Positions 7,083 to 13,689 of a stretch of DNA of 19,381 nucleotides are shown piece after piece (position 1 is the first letter of the stretch; every line of letters starts with the position of its first letter). The translations under genes and the position numbers were made by a program. The stretch is from assembly GCA_005879015.1 (NCBI GenBank), contig VBMC01000018.1, positions 1 to 19,381 on the forward strand, written 5' to 3'. The notes below the pieces were generated by a model. It made no database searches and was not told the origin of the DNA. It saw nothing but the letters and a program-made list of their open reading frames with translations. The DNA comes from Methanobacteriota archaeon. Its GTDB lineage: Archaea; Thermoplasmatota; Thermoplasmata; RBG-16-68-12.

Positions 7083-7778
7083 TTAAGGACCGCGTCCCGC
7101 GGCGTGACTTGCCTCGATATGTTGGACGAGACTCTGGTTATCGGTAAGCATGAGTCCGCATCCGTATGGACACTCTCGTTGGGACGGCGGCGGCAACTGA
7201 AACATCGCGCCATCGCGGAGTGCAGGCCGCTGCAACGCGGGCTTCAAGGCGAAATGGGGTTCGAGAGCGTTGAGTTCATCGGTGCGCCGACCGACTTCCG
7301 AGGCGATAGCGCTTGCTCGAAGTTGGACCAGGTAAAGATAATCAGGTCTCTCCAACACCTTGAACCGGTTGTCATCGTCCGGGTCTGCGAAGAGCGGATA
7401 AACACTGTGTTCGAGAGCGCCGATCATGAAAGCGTAGAATATCTCGTCTTCCGATGCCCCGCGGCGTTTCATTTCCGCATACCTGGGGTCCTGAACGAAG
7501 ACCACCAGTGCGTCTTCCAGGCGTTTCCGTTCGTCCGCAAAGAATCCCTGTGCCTTCGCGTAGTCATATCGATTGCTGAAGTCCATGCCACAGGCTGTCA
7601 TCGCATCGCGGAGCCTGAAAGGTAGGCCCGCTTTGATGCGATCGTACTCAGGTTGAGATACCTTTCCAGCTTCGAAATCACGAACAGCCTCCAGGAGAGC
7701 CTGCGCGAAATTGGCACGGACCCATCTGCGAAGTCTATACTTCCAGAGAGGGGGCGTTCGACGACGCTTCCTGGGCAC
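7083..7778 (-). CDS. Hypothetical protein with C-terminal C2H2-like zinc finger
   Basis: I do not recognise the main body of this 231-aa protein. It begins with a very basic segment (PRKRRRTPP), continues as a charged, probably helical region, and ends in a zinc finger: C203-x3-C207-x12-H220-x4-H225, a C2H2-like spacing. The basic start and the finger suggest nucleic-acid or protein binding. GTG 7778 is chosen because GGAGG (7786-7790) lies 7 nt upstream; GTG 7784 would nearly touch that site. It follows the ParB-like gene by 41 bp on the same strand with a good ribosome-binding site, so the two are probably one operon. Its role is likely tied to ParB, but the sequence does not show how. Confidence 0.75.
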   Translation of the reverse strand: MPRKRRRTPPLWKYRLRRWVRANFAQALLEAVRDFEAGKVSQPEYDRIKAGLPFRLRDAMTACGMDFSNRYDYAKAQGFFADERKRLEDALVVFVQDPRYAEMKRRGASEDEIFYAFMIGALEHSVYPLFADPDDDNRFKVLERPDYLYLVQLRASAIASEVGRRTDELNALEPHFALKPALQRPALRDGAMFQLPPPSQRECPYGCGLMLTDNQSLVQHIEASHAAGRGP

Positions 7779-7819
7779 GATCACTCCTCCCCATGAGAGG
7801 AATTTACATGTACGAGATG

Positions 7820-8830
7820 CTACTTCTTAAGCTTTCGGAGCGTGGCCGCCAAATCGGAAGCGGCTTCGGCGATTTCTTCGATACGTTTCACTGCCAGGTT
7901 CCGGTATCGATCGGTCTTGATCCTGTCCAGGTGGAATGGCCGCCATAGCTTCACGATCCCCGCAATTTCGTCAAACTGTCGAAAAATACGCTCGTCTCTG
8001 TCGCGCTCCCGAGTGATTCCTTTCGCCTTCAGGCGACCGCTAACGACCTCAAGATCCGTTTCACGCTCAATCTGGCGGATCTCATCGAACTCCTTCTTGC
8101 GCGTCTCCAATTCCTGGACTGTCTCATCGACCATCTCCTCGGGAATCCCATGTTCGACCAAGGGTCGAGCATCCTCAATGTCTATGCGTTTTTCAATGAC
8201 GGCTTTCTTCAATGACTCCGGAGCCTTCGAAATTGTCTGGATGAAATCTCGCATGTCGTGTACGCCGAGTTTTTCGGAGACGACGCGCTGGATTACGAGG
8301 CGACGCGTCTGTTCGTCCGGGATTCGCGCAACCTCCGTGAGAATCTGCGTGGACACGCTCTCAGGAACTTTGTATTTCTCCCTAATCTGTTTTGCTGCGA
8401 TTTGACGCTCCACAAATCCGGCTTGGTCCTTTACCTTCTTGCCTAGCTTCCGCCCCAGCTCTTCATAATCTCGAAATGCTCCGCTTTCCCACAAGTCCCA
8501 AATTGCGTTTTCTTGCTCGGACCATTTCAGGTTTTCTCTGTTGATGTTTTCAAGAAGCGATTCGAGCAGAACCTCCTTTTCGTCCACGTCCTTTACGACC
8601 GCAGGTACCTTGTCTATCTTCGCGAGTTGATAGGCCCGCCACCGTCTCTCACCGGCCACAATCATGTAGCCGTCCTTCTCTCTCCTTACAACTATCGGCT
8701 GGACCAGACCGTGCTCCTTGATACTCGAAGCAAGCTCTTCCAACGCCTCTTTCGGGAAGTCCTCTCGGGGCTGGTGAGGGTTCGGACGAATTCTGTTCAC
8801 GGGAATGTACTGCAGTTCCAATCGGGCCAC
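7820..8830 (-). CDS. ParB/Spo0J-like nuclease-fold protein, ParA not visible
   Basis: A 336-aa protein with a clear ParB N-terminal domain. It has RIRPNPHQPR (about 13-22), the CTP-binding GERRWRA (60-66) and the conserved LLENINRENL (92-101). A helical middle that would hold the KorB-like helix-turn-helix follows, then a long charged C-terminus. ParB proteins are CTP-dependent DNA clamps in plasmid or chromosome partition; relatives serve as transcription regulators or nucleases. No parA gene is in the window and I did not see a parS-like site. Its partner is the zinc-finger gene 41 bp downstream, so a regulatory or defence role is as likely as partition. The start is GTG 8830; GGCGGAGA just before it could act as ribosome-binding site, but the spacing is short. 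It is divergent from the methyltransferase gene, with 90 bp between. Confidence 0.88.
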   Translation of the reverse strand: MARLELQYIPVNRIRPNPHQPREDFPKEALEELASSIKEHGLVQPIVVRREKDGYMIVAGERRWRAYQLAKIDKVPAVVKDVDEKEVLLESLLENINRENLKWSEQENAIWDLWESGAFRDYEELGRKLGKKVKDQAGFVERQIAAKQIREKYKVPESVSTQILTEVARIPDEQTRRLVIQRVVSEKLGVHDMRDFIQTISKAPESLKKAVIEKRIDIEDARPLVEHGIPEEMVDETVQELETRKKEFDEIRQIERETDLEVVSGRLKAKGITRERDRDERIFRQFDEIAGIVKLWRPFHLDRIKTDRYRNLAVKRIEEIAEAASDLAATLRKLKK

Positions 8831-8888
8831 TCTCCGCCTAGTAGGCCCACCTCGCTACATCAAGATTTTCGTCCATCCAGCGAGAAGG

Positions 8889-8896
8889 ATTTATTA
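8889..8896 (+). promoter_or_regulatory. TATA-like box for the DNA methyltransferase gene
   Basis: ATTTATTA has its centre about 28 nt before ATG 8921, fitting a leaderless archaeal transcript. It supports 8921 as the start rather than the long open frame that extends upstream across ParB. Confidence 0.6.
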
Positions 8897-8920
8897 CCTG
8901 AGGGGTCTCGCCTCTTCTCG

Positions 8921-10507
8921 ATGGAGTTCCGTCTCTCGCTTCCGGAATTTCAGACTCCAGAGGATCTTGGCCATGCACTCGCTAGCTGGGTCGTTCGCAA
9001 GGGCTCCGATAGGGTTCTTGATCCCGCAATGGGTACTGGGGCGCTTCTCAGAAGCGTTCTCGGCAGGTATGATTCGCTGGGCATTCGACGCGGAGCCTCA
9101 AGAATCTACGGGATCGAGATTAATCCTAGCCGGGCTCGAGCAGCAGCCAAAATCCTTCGAGGCCAAAGAGGCGCTAGGCCCCATCTCTTTGCGGGGGATT
9201 TCCTTCTTGACGGGTTCGCAATCGATGGCACAAACGGGTTTGACGGCGTTATTTGTAACCCCCCCTTTGTCCGATGGCAAGAAATCCCATCGGAGTACCG
9301 TCGATTGTTGAATGAAAAAGGAGGATGGGCCTCAGGATCTCGAAAATCTGGGCTCGCAGGCCTCCACGTCTTTTTCGTTCGCAAGGCCTTCGAGTACGCT
9401 AGACCCGGTGGAAGACTAGCCTTCATTCTCCCCTCTACTACGTTTGCTGCGTCCTATGCGGCGCCGATGAAACACTTCCTCAAAGAGCGCGCAACCATAG
9501 TGGCTTTGCTCGCTATGGATCCTACGCTGGAGGTCTTTCCGGGGGTCATGACTAGCATCTCACTGCTACTAATAGAGAAGAGAAGTCCGCCTAAGGCCCA
9601 CAGATCCCTGATTGCAAAGCTCACGCAGGTTCCTTCGCCACAAGATTTGCGAAAGATGTTGCGAGGCTCTGTAATCGATCGAACGATGCGGGCTCTCCGA
9701 CCTCTCCAGACGAAGTTAGCTGTTTCCGCAAACTGGACGAACCTTGCCACCAGGCAATCTCTTTGTCAATCCGTTCTGGCTCCTTTAGGCTCAATCGCTC
9801 ACGTGCGGCGGGGTATTGCGACCGGGTGCAATGCCTTCTTTACACTTTCATACAATGCAGTCGAAGAGCTTGGATTGCCTCATCATTCCGTTCGACGATT
9901 TGTCCCAGGGTTGAGGCAGGTTGGCTACGAGGTATCCCCCGAAGATATCGAACTCGCGGAATCTGCGGGGGAAAAGACGCACCTCTTCTATTTGCAGCCC
10001 GAACAAGAAACGATTCCCGCGATAAGATCATACATAGATTTCGGAGCAGCAACTGGGGTTCCGGACGGATACCTGACATCACATCGCGCCAAATGGTATC
10101 GACTAGAAAGGCGAAAGTCGGCACCCATCTTGTTCACCTACATGACCAGAACTAGACCACGCTTTCTCCATAACACATCAGACGCGTTGTACCTCAACAA
10201 CCTTATTGGAATCCATCCGATCAGGAGAATGTCCCAACCAGACCTGATGGCGTTCTTGGCCATCCTAAACTCCGACCACGTCCTGCGTCGGCTTCTTGCG
10301 ATTGGGCGAGGCTATGCAGGCGGACTTCTGAAGGTAGAGCCAGGTGATCTCTCCAAGCTCTTCGTCCCGGATCCAGCCCAATTGAACAAGAAGGATGTGG
10401 GAAAATTGGCCGATTCTTTCCGGCGACTCGCATTGTTAGCCCGAGTCGGGCGCGCCGCTGAAGGACTATCCGAGCTAAACGGACTGGTCAAGAAGCATAT
10501 CGATTGA
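8921..10507 (+). CDS. Adenine-N6 DNA methyltransferase (Eco57I/TaqI-like class)
   Basis: A 528-aa protein that transfers a methyl group from S-adenosylmethionine to adenine N6 in DNA. Motif I is LDPAMGTGALL (33-43), the acidic residue of motif II is in YGIEINPSRA, and the catalytic motif IV is NPPF (113-116). AFILPSTTF follows as in this class. The C-terminal half (from about LGSIAHVRRGIATG to FVPDP) is a target-recognition region with SHRAKWYRLE, NNLIGIHP and GYAGGLLKVEP, typical of M.TaqI/Eco57I relatives. No nuclease domain is fused. The open frame extends upstream to 8513, but that part is antisense to ParB; a TATA-like box at 8889-8896 marks the ATG at 8921. It converges with the DpnI-like gene, 21 bp apart. 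It may be a restriction-modification or orphan methylase; target unknown. Confidence 0.9.
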   Translation: MEFRLSLPEFQTPEDLGHALASWVVRKGSDRVLDPAMGTGALLRSVLGRYDSLGIRRGASRIYGIEINPSRARAAAKILRGQRGARPHLFAGDFLLDGFAIDGTNGFDGVICNPPFVRWQEIPSEYRRLLNEKGGWASGSRKSGLAGLHVFFVRKAFEYARPGGRLAFILPSTTFAASYAAPMKHFLKERATIVALLAMDPTLEVFPGVMTSISLLLIEKRSPPKAHRSLIAKLTQVPSPQDLRKMLRGSVIDRTMRALRPLQTKLAVSANWTNLATRQSLCQSVLAPLGSIAHVRRGIATGCNAFFTLSYNAVEELGLPHHSVRRFVPGLRQVGYEVSPEDIELAESAGEKTHLFYLQPEQETIPAIRSYIDFGAATGVPDGYLTSHRAKWYRLERRKSAPILFTYMTRTRPRFLHNTSDALYLNNLIGIHPIRRMSQPDLMAFLAILNSDHVLRRLLAIGRGYAGGLLKVEPGDLSKLFVPDPAQLNKKDVGKLADSFRRLALLARVGRAAEGLSELNGLVKKHID

Positions 10508-10528
10508 GCGCCACAAAGAGCCACACCA

Positions 10529-11332
10529 TCACGATGGCTGTGGACTTTCATCCCCGTTGAGGCTTAGTAAGATCCGATACTCGCCTCCGCCGAGGAACTC
10601 AAGGACTCCATGATCTCGTAGAACTTGCAGCTGCTGGCGGAGCTTCGGTCGGACGTTGCGATTCATTGGGTGCATAATCGCTAGACGGCCCTCGAAAGAG
10701 TACAGATCGGCGAGAGCGAAAGACTCTCGGTGAAGTTCGCGGACACACGCTAGGACATCGGCTGTCCATCCCCGCGATTCAGCATCCTTGGTCTCAAGGA
10801 ATGCAAATCTCAACCAGGATGTTCGGACAGCATCCGGTGAAATGGGAATCTCGCCACGCACGGCCTGGATCCTTGCATCCAGTGGAAGACGAGAAAGGAG
10901 AATATTGCATCCTACCCAACCTGCTCGACGGGCCTTCGGACCCAGAGCTCGGCGCCGTTCGATGATCGAGGGGGAGAGAAAGTAGCGAGGGACGAAGAAT
11001 ACGTCTCTAACGCGCCATCGGTCCGTCTGATAACGTAGGAACACGAAATTCGGCGCTGCATCATGCTCAATTCGTTCCGCCATCGGCTCGTACGCTGCAT
11101 CCGTCACCTTCGCCCCGAAAGGGCGCCTCTGGCTTTTCAGTTGAAACCCTTCGTGGCAGGTGTGGCATTGGAAGTCCACGACTCTCGTACCTGCAGGATT
11201 TGGTGAGAGTACATTGCTATCACAGGCCGGACAGTAGAGCTGATCGCTCACCCACTTTTCGGTCAAGACGCGGGCAACTTGAGACGAACTGGAGTATTTT
11301 GCCGCCAAGCCGTGGTCAAGCTGCAGGTCCAC
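10529..11332 (-). CDS. DpnI-family methyl-directed restriction endonuclease
   Basis: A 267-aa protein that lines up with DpnI (254 aa) from the first residue without gaps through the active site, from memory of DpnI. Cysteines 34, 37, 56 and 59 form the zinc site of the PD-(D/E)XK domain. Catalytic positions are Asp 53, residue 64 and Lys 66. Residue 64 is Glu in DpnI but Gln here (GFQLKS). The block RRAGWVGCNI and the C-terminal winged-helix residues (RQQLQVLRDHGV) match DpnI closely. DpnI cuts GATC only when adenine is N6-methylated, so the host must leave its own target unmethylated. The start is GTG 11332 with GGAG 4 nt upstream; the DpnI alignment confirms it. The gene converges with an adenine methyltransferase and is divergent from an EVE-nuclease. 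The Gln may lower or alter activity, though related folds tolerate QxK. Confidence 0.93.
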   Translation of the reverse strand: MDLQLDHGLAAKYSSSSQVARVLTEKWVSDQLYCPACDSNVLSPNPAGTRVVDFQCHTCHEGFQLKSQRRPFGAKVTDAAYEPMAERIEHDAAPNFVFLRYQTDRWRVRDVFFVPRYFLSPSIIERRRALGPKARRAGWVGCNILLSRLPLDARIQAVRGEIPISPDAVRTSWLRFAFLETKDAESRGWTADVLACVRELHRESFALADLYSFEGRLAIMHPMNRNVRPKLRQQLQVLRDHGVLEFLGGGEYRILLSLNGDESPQPS

Positions 11333-11381
11333 GCATCTCCGAACGCCCGTTGTTCACTTGATCTTGTGGCCGATCGTCTTC

Positions 11382-11401
11382 CACTGGAGCGTGGCCCAGT
11401 G
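11382..11401. promoter_or_regulatory. Inverted repeat in the DpnI/EVE divergent promoter region
   Basis: CACTGG and CCAGTG arms are separated by 8 nt within the 88-bp gap between two divergent nuclease genes. It could be an operator shared by both. The arms are only six bases, so it may be chance. Confidence 0.25.
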
Positions 11402-11420
11402 ACCGGACAAAGCAACGTTT

Positions 11421-12587
11421 TTGTCCCGCGAGCAGAATGCCCTTTTGGGGCACGTGACGACCAACTGGATTTGGCCTGTCGTCGAAGGCAACTGGGCAGT
11501 TCTGGCAAAGAAGAACGTGTGGGCGACGTACAGCGACAAGGCCCGGGCGAAGGTCCGCAAAGGTGACCAAATCGTTTTCTATGTAAAAGGAACAGGCAAT
11601 TTCCGGGCTGTTTACCGATTGGGGTCGGACTGGTACCCCGCACAGGTGCCGATATGGTACGACGAATTGGCTGCGAACAAGGTAAGATACAAGCATCAGG
11701 TTGCAATGGAGCTTCTAGAGCTTGGGTCTGCGAATTACAAATCTCTCGTCCACAGTTTGAGTTTCGTCAAGAATAAGAAGCAGATCTCTGTCTACCTTCA
11801 ATCGATGGGTGGAGGACCTGCCAATCACGGTCGACCTGTTTCTGACGAGGATTTCGCGGTCATTCTAACCGAGCTCCAGCGTAATCCGGGCCCCCTGGAG
11901 GAAATCCCACATGTCGAGGAAGGTTCGATTGCCATCGCTGGCAAACCAACTGCTGGTGGCGGGTCGCCCCGACCAACAACAGCCCTCTTGCCATGGTTGT
12001 TCCAAGACTTGGAATCTGTCGCCCGCGGCTTAATCAATCGCGAGAAATACGTCGAAGGCCGGGACCCCTCGACCATATTCGAGGATCTCGTTTTTCTTGC
12101 GTTCCGCTTTCTGGGATACAATACTTCCCGCCAGCTCGGTTACAAGCGTGGTGCTGGGCGTCCGGGTCCAGACGGCGAGGCTCGGAGTTCGAACGCTGAC
12201 TACGTCCTTGTGTACGATGTGAAGCAGCGAGCAGAAGGGTATGCCCTGTCGGCAGCTGACCATCGCGCCCTACGGGAGTACGTCGAGGCGGCCCAGAGTC
12301 GCGGCGACACCAACGTCTTCTGTGTGGTCGTTTCATCAGGTTTTTCCGGCGAACCGCGCCCTATGAACGGCGTCCCGTTGACATTCATTCCCGCGAGTAC
12401 TCTCCTTGAATTGGTGGCCCTGAAGGTTCAGAACCCCGAGATAGTCAACAGCAGAACGCTGAAGAAGTTATTCGGGACAACGGGAATTCTGGCTCATCGG
12501 AACATTGAGCAATGGGCCTCGTATCATGACGCAGATCGACTCGACATGAGACATCTGCTGAAGCTTACGACGGAAACAGTGGGTTGA
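11421..12587 (+). CDS. EVE-domain PD-(D/E)XK endonuclease, probable modified-DNA-dependent restriction enzyme
   Basis: A 388-aa two-domain protein. Residues about 14-152 look like an EVE/PUA-superfamily domain: NWIWPVVEGNWAVL at the start, then KVRKGDQIVFYVKG, FRAVYRLGSDWY and PVSDEDFAVIL. This fold binds modified bases such as methyl- or hydroxymethylcytosine. After a loose linker (about 155-190), residues about 195-388 look like a PD-(D/E)XK nuclease: E221 in IFEDLVFLAF, D251 in GPDG, and D266-V-K268 in YVLVYDVKQR. EVE-nuclease fusions are known among type IV-like restriction enzymes. TTG 11421 is the longest start; TTG 11445 or GTG 11454 just inside are alternatives, and no clear ribosome-binding site decides. 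It is divergent from the DpnI-like gene, 88 bp apart, so the two nucleases share a control region. Confidence 0.8.
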   Translation: MSREQNALLGHVTTNWIWPVVEGNWAVLAKKNVWATYSDKARAKVRKGDQIVFYVKGTGNFRAVYRLGSDWYPAQVPIWYDELAANKVRYKHQVAMELLELGSANYKSLVHSLSFVKNKKQISVYLQSMGGGPANHGRPVSDEDFAVILTELQRNPGPLEEIPHVEEGSIAIAGKPTAGGGSPRPTTALLPWLFQDLESVARGLINREKYVEGRDPSTIFEDLVFLAFRFLGYNTSRQLGYKRGAGRPGPDGEARSSNADYVLVYDVKQRAEGYALSAADHRALREYVEAAQSRGDTNVFCVVVSSGFSGEPRPMNGVPLTFIPASTLLELVALKVQNPEIVNSRTLKKLFGTTGILAHRNIEQWASYHDADRLDMRHLLKLTTETVG

Positions 12588-12803
12588 TTACTAGTGCTCG
12601 TGGCGGGACTCTTTGACTGCCAACTGGGGCTTCCCGTCTAACGAGCAGAGTTACTTCTTCGACATTCTTCGACAATGCTTTCTTCAACAAGGATCGCGAA
12701 AACCATCAATGCAAATCGTCGGTGGCGAGAAATGCCGATATCACTCACGCGGGAACGAAAAAAGAGGGACGAACCGGATTGGGCCCGTCCATGAAACATT
12801 GTT

Positions 12804-13304
12804 CTAGTACTTCGAGAACGCCGGGAGCGTCTCAGTCGAGAGCACGCCGGGCATGCCCTGGACCTTGTTCACGACGGACTCGAGGAGGTTCTCGCGGGGG
12901 TCCGCGCTGATGCGGGCCACGATGTCCGAATCTCCGGTCGTGCCGATGATCTCCTGGATCTCGGGGACGTTCTTCAACGCGCTCATGGTCTTCTGCGTGT
13001 CCGTGGACCGGATGAGGAGGTACGCGTTGCTGGCGTGACCATCTTTCTTACTCGACGTCCAATCCCAGAGTGCCGGATAGCTCCGGAGCCCCGTGACGTG
13101 GTCCATCAATTGGACCTCGGACGCGAATGCGCGCAGCTCGTCCGTGTTACGGAAGCCGCCCGCGATGGCGATGTCGTGACGCCCAAAGACGGCCTCGGCC
13201 TTGCTCACGTTCGGCTTGGCCCGGAGGGTCGTCAACGTTCTCTCTACGTATGTTGGCGCCACTTTGACAAAGATGACGCTTGTTCCAACTAGTTCGCTTG
13301 GCAT
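12804..13304 (-). CDS. Tandem RAM (Lrp/AsnC ligand-binding) protein without DNA-binding domain
   Basis: A 166-aa protein made of two alpha-beta repeats of the Lrp/AsnC effector-binding (RAM) type. The first is about 7-80 (TSVIFVKVAPTYVERTLTTL... VFGRHDIAIAGG) and the second about 92-166 (NAYLLIRSTDTQKTMSAL... TGDSDIVARIS). Both carry the usual G-x-x-D-I-x-x pattern before the last strand. There is no helix-turn-helix. RAM domains bind small ligands such as amino acids and assemble into dimers and octamers; free-standing ones are common in archaea. It could sense a metabolite or modulate a partner regulator. A TATA-like CTTAAG at 13341-13346 lies about 39 nt before ATG 13304, and an array of inverted repeats (13370-13422) sits upstream of that. 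It is somewhat richer in GC than the nuclease genes and looks host-like. Confidence 0.85.
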   Translation of the reverse strand: MPSELVGTSVIFVKVAPTYVERTLTTLRAKPNVSKAEAVFGRHDIAIAGGFRNTDELRAFASEVQLMDHVTGLRSYPALWDWTSSKKDGHASNAYLLIRSTDTQKTMSALKNVPEIQEIIGTTGDSDIVARISADPRENLLESVVNKVQGMPGVLSTETLPAFSKY

Positions 13305-13340
13305 TTAAAACACTTCGTCCCTCCTGACAATCCCCTCGCA

Positions 13341-13346
13341 CTTAAG
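13341..13346 (-). promoter_or_regulatory. TATA-like box for the RAM protein gene
   Basis: CTTAAG (palindromic, in CCCTTAAGTG on the minus strand) has its centre about 39 nt upstream of ATG 13304, giving a short leader of about 13 nt. TTTTAA touching the ATG is too close to serve. Confidence 0.35.
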
Positions 13347-13369
13347 GGTGCTTACGAGCTGAGACACGG

Positions 13370-13422
13370 ATAGACCACATGTGGTTGATTCGCGTCCGCG
13401 AATAGACCATACATGGTTAATT
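13370..13422. promoter_or_regulatory. Evenly spaced array of three inverted repeats, likely operator region
   Basis: Two 21-bp direct repeats (13370-13390 and 13402-13422, 17 of 21 bases equal) each carry an inverted repeat. The first is the perfect palindrome ACCACATGTGGT (13374-13385); the second is ACCAT/ATGGT arms with AC between (13406-13417). Between them sits ATTCGCG/CGCGAAT with a 2-nt centre (13388-13403). The three centres are at 13379.5, 13395.5 and 13411.5, exactly 16 bp apart. The array lies just upstream of the RAM gene's TATA-like box and about 235 bp before the DUF262-HNH promoter. It looks like a set of sites for a dimeric regulator. Confidence 0.5.
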
Positions 13423-13655
13423 GCCGTGTGGACGCGTCACATGGAGGATCTTCAGGGTTTCGAACACATGAAGATGGCCGACGACTTTTCGCGCCTATCC
13501 AAGTGTCAACCCTGGTGGCACAGGTTTTGTGACTATGCAGATCGATGTGGCTGCGGAACTGCGGAATAGGTTGGGCGTGAGAGTACGCGCCGAGGGATCG
13601 CCCGCCAGTACGCGTGGAACTACACGCATTACGCCAAGATGACAGCTTGTGCGCG
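13423..13655. other. Part of the 385-bp gap without an assignable gene
   Basis: Between the inverted-repeat array and the DUF262-HNH promoter I see no convincing gene or RNA. A 62-codon plus-strand frame (13381-13569) runs through it and the repeat array, but it has no promoter at the right distance and no recognisable domain. AGTACGCG occurs twice near 13580-13616. Confidence 0.4.
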
Positions 13656-13664
13656 CATTTATGA
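13656..13664 (+). promoter_or_regulatory. TATA-like box for the DUF262-HNH gene
   Basis: CATTTATGA has its centre 30 nt before ATG 13690, which suits a leaderless transcript and argues against the earlier in-frame ATG at 13639, upstream of the box. Confidence 0.55.
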
Positions 13665-13689
13665 ATTGGGACCCTCCTCCGAGTTTGGT

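Noticed and set aside
7104..7625. 173-codon plus-strand frame antisense to the zinc-finger gene
   Set aside because: The minus-strand frame has a good ribosome-binding site, a finger motif and an operon partner; the plus frame has none.
8513..8920. N-terminal extension of 136 residues on the DNA methyltransferase
   Set aside because: It is antisense to the conserved ParB N-terminus, and a TATA-like box directly precedes ATG 8921.
12613..12807. 64-codon plus-strand frame between the EVE-nuclease and the RAM gene
   Set aside because: No promoter or ribosome-binding site and no recognisable composition. The 215-bp gap holds nothing else I can support.
13381..13569. 62-codon plus-strand frame with several Cys, His and Trp residues
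   Set aside because: It overlaps the inverted-repeat array and lacks promoter or family resemblance; too weak to list as a gene.
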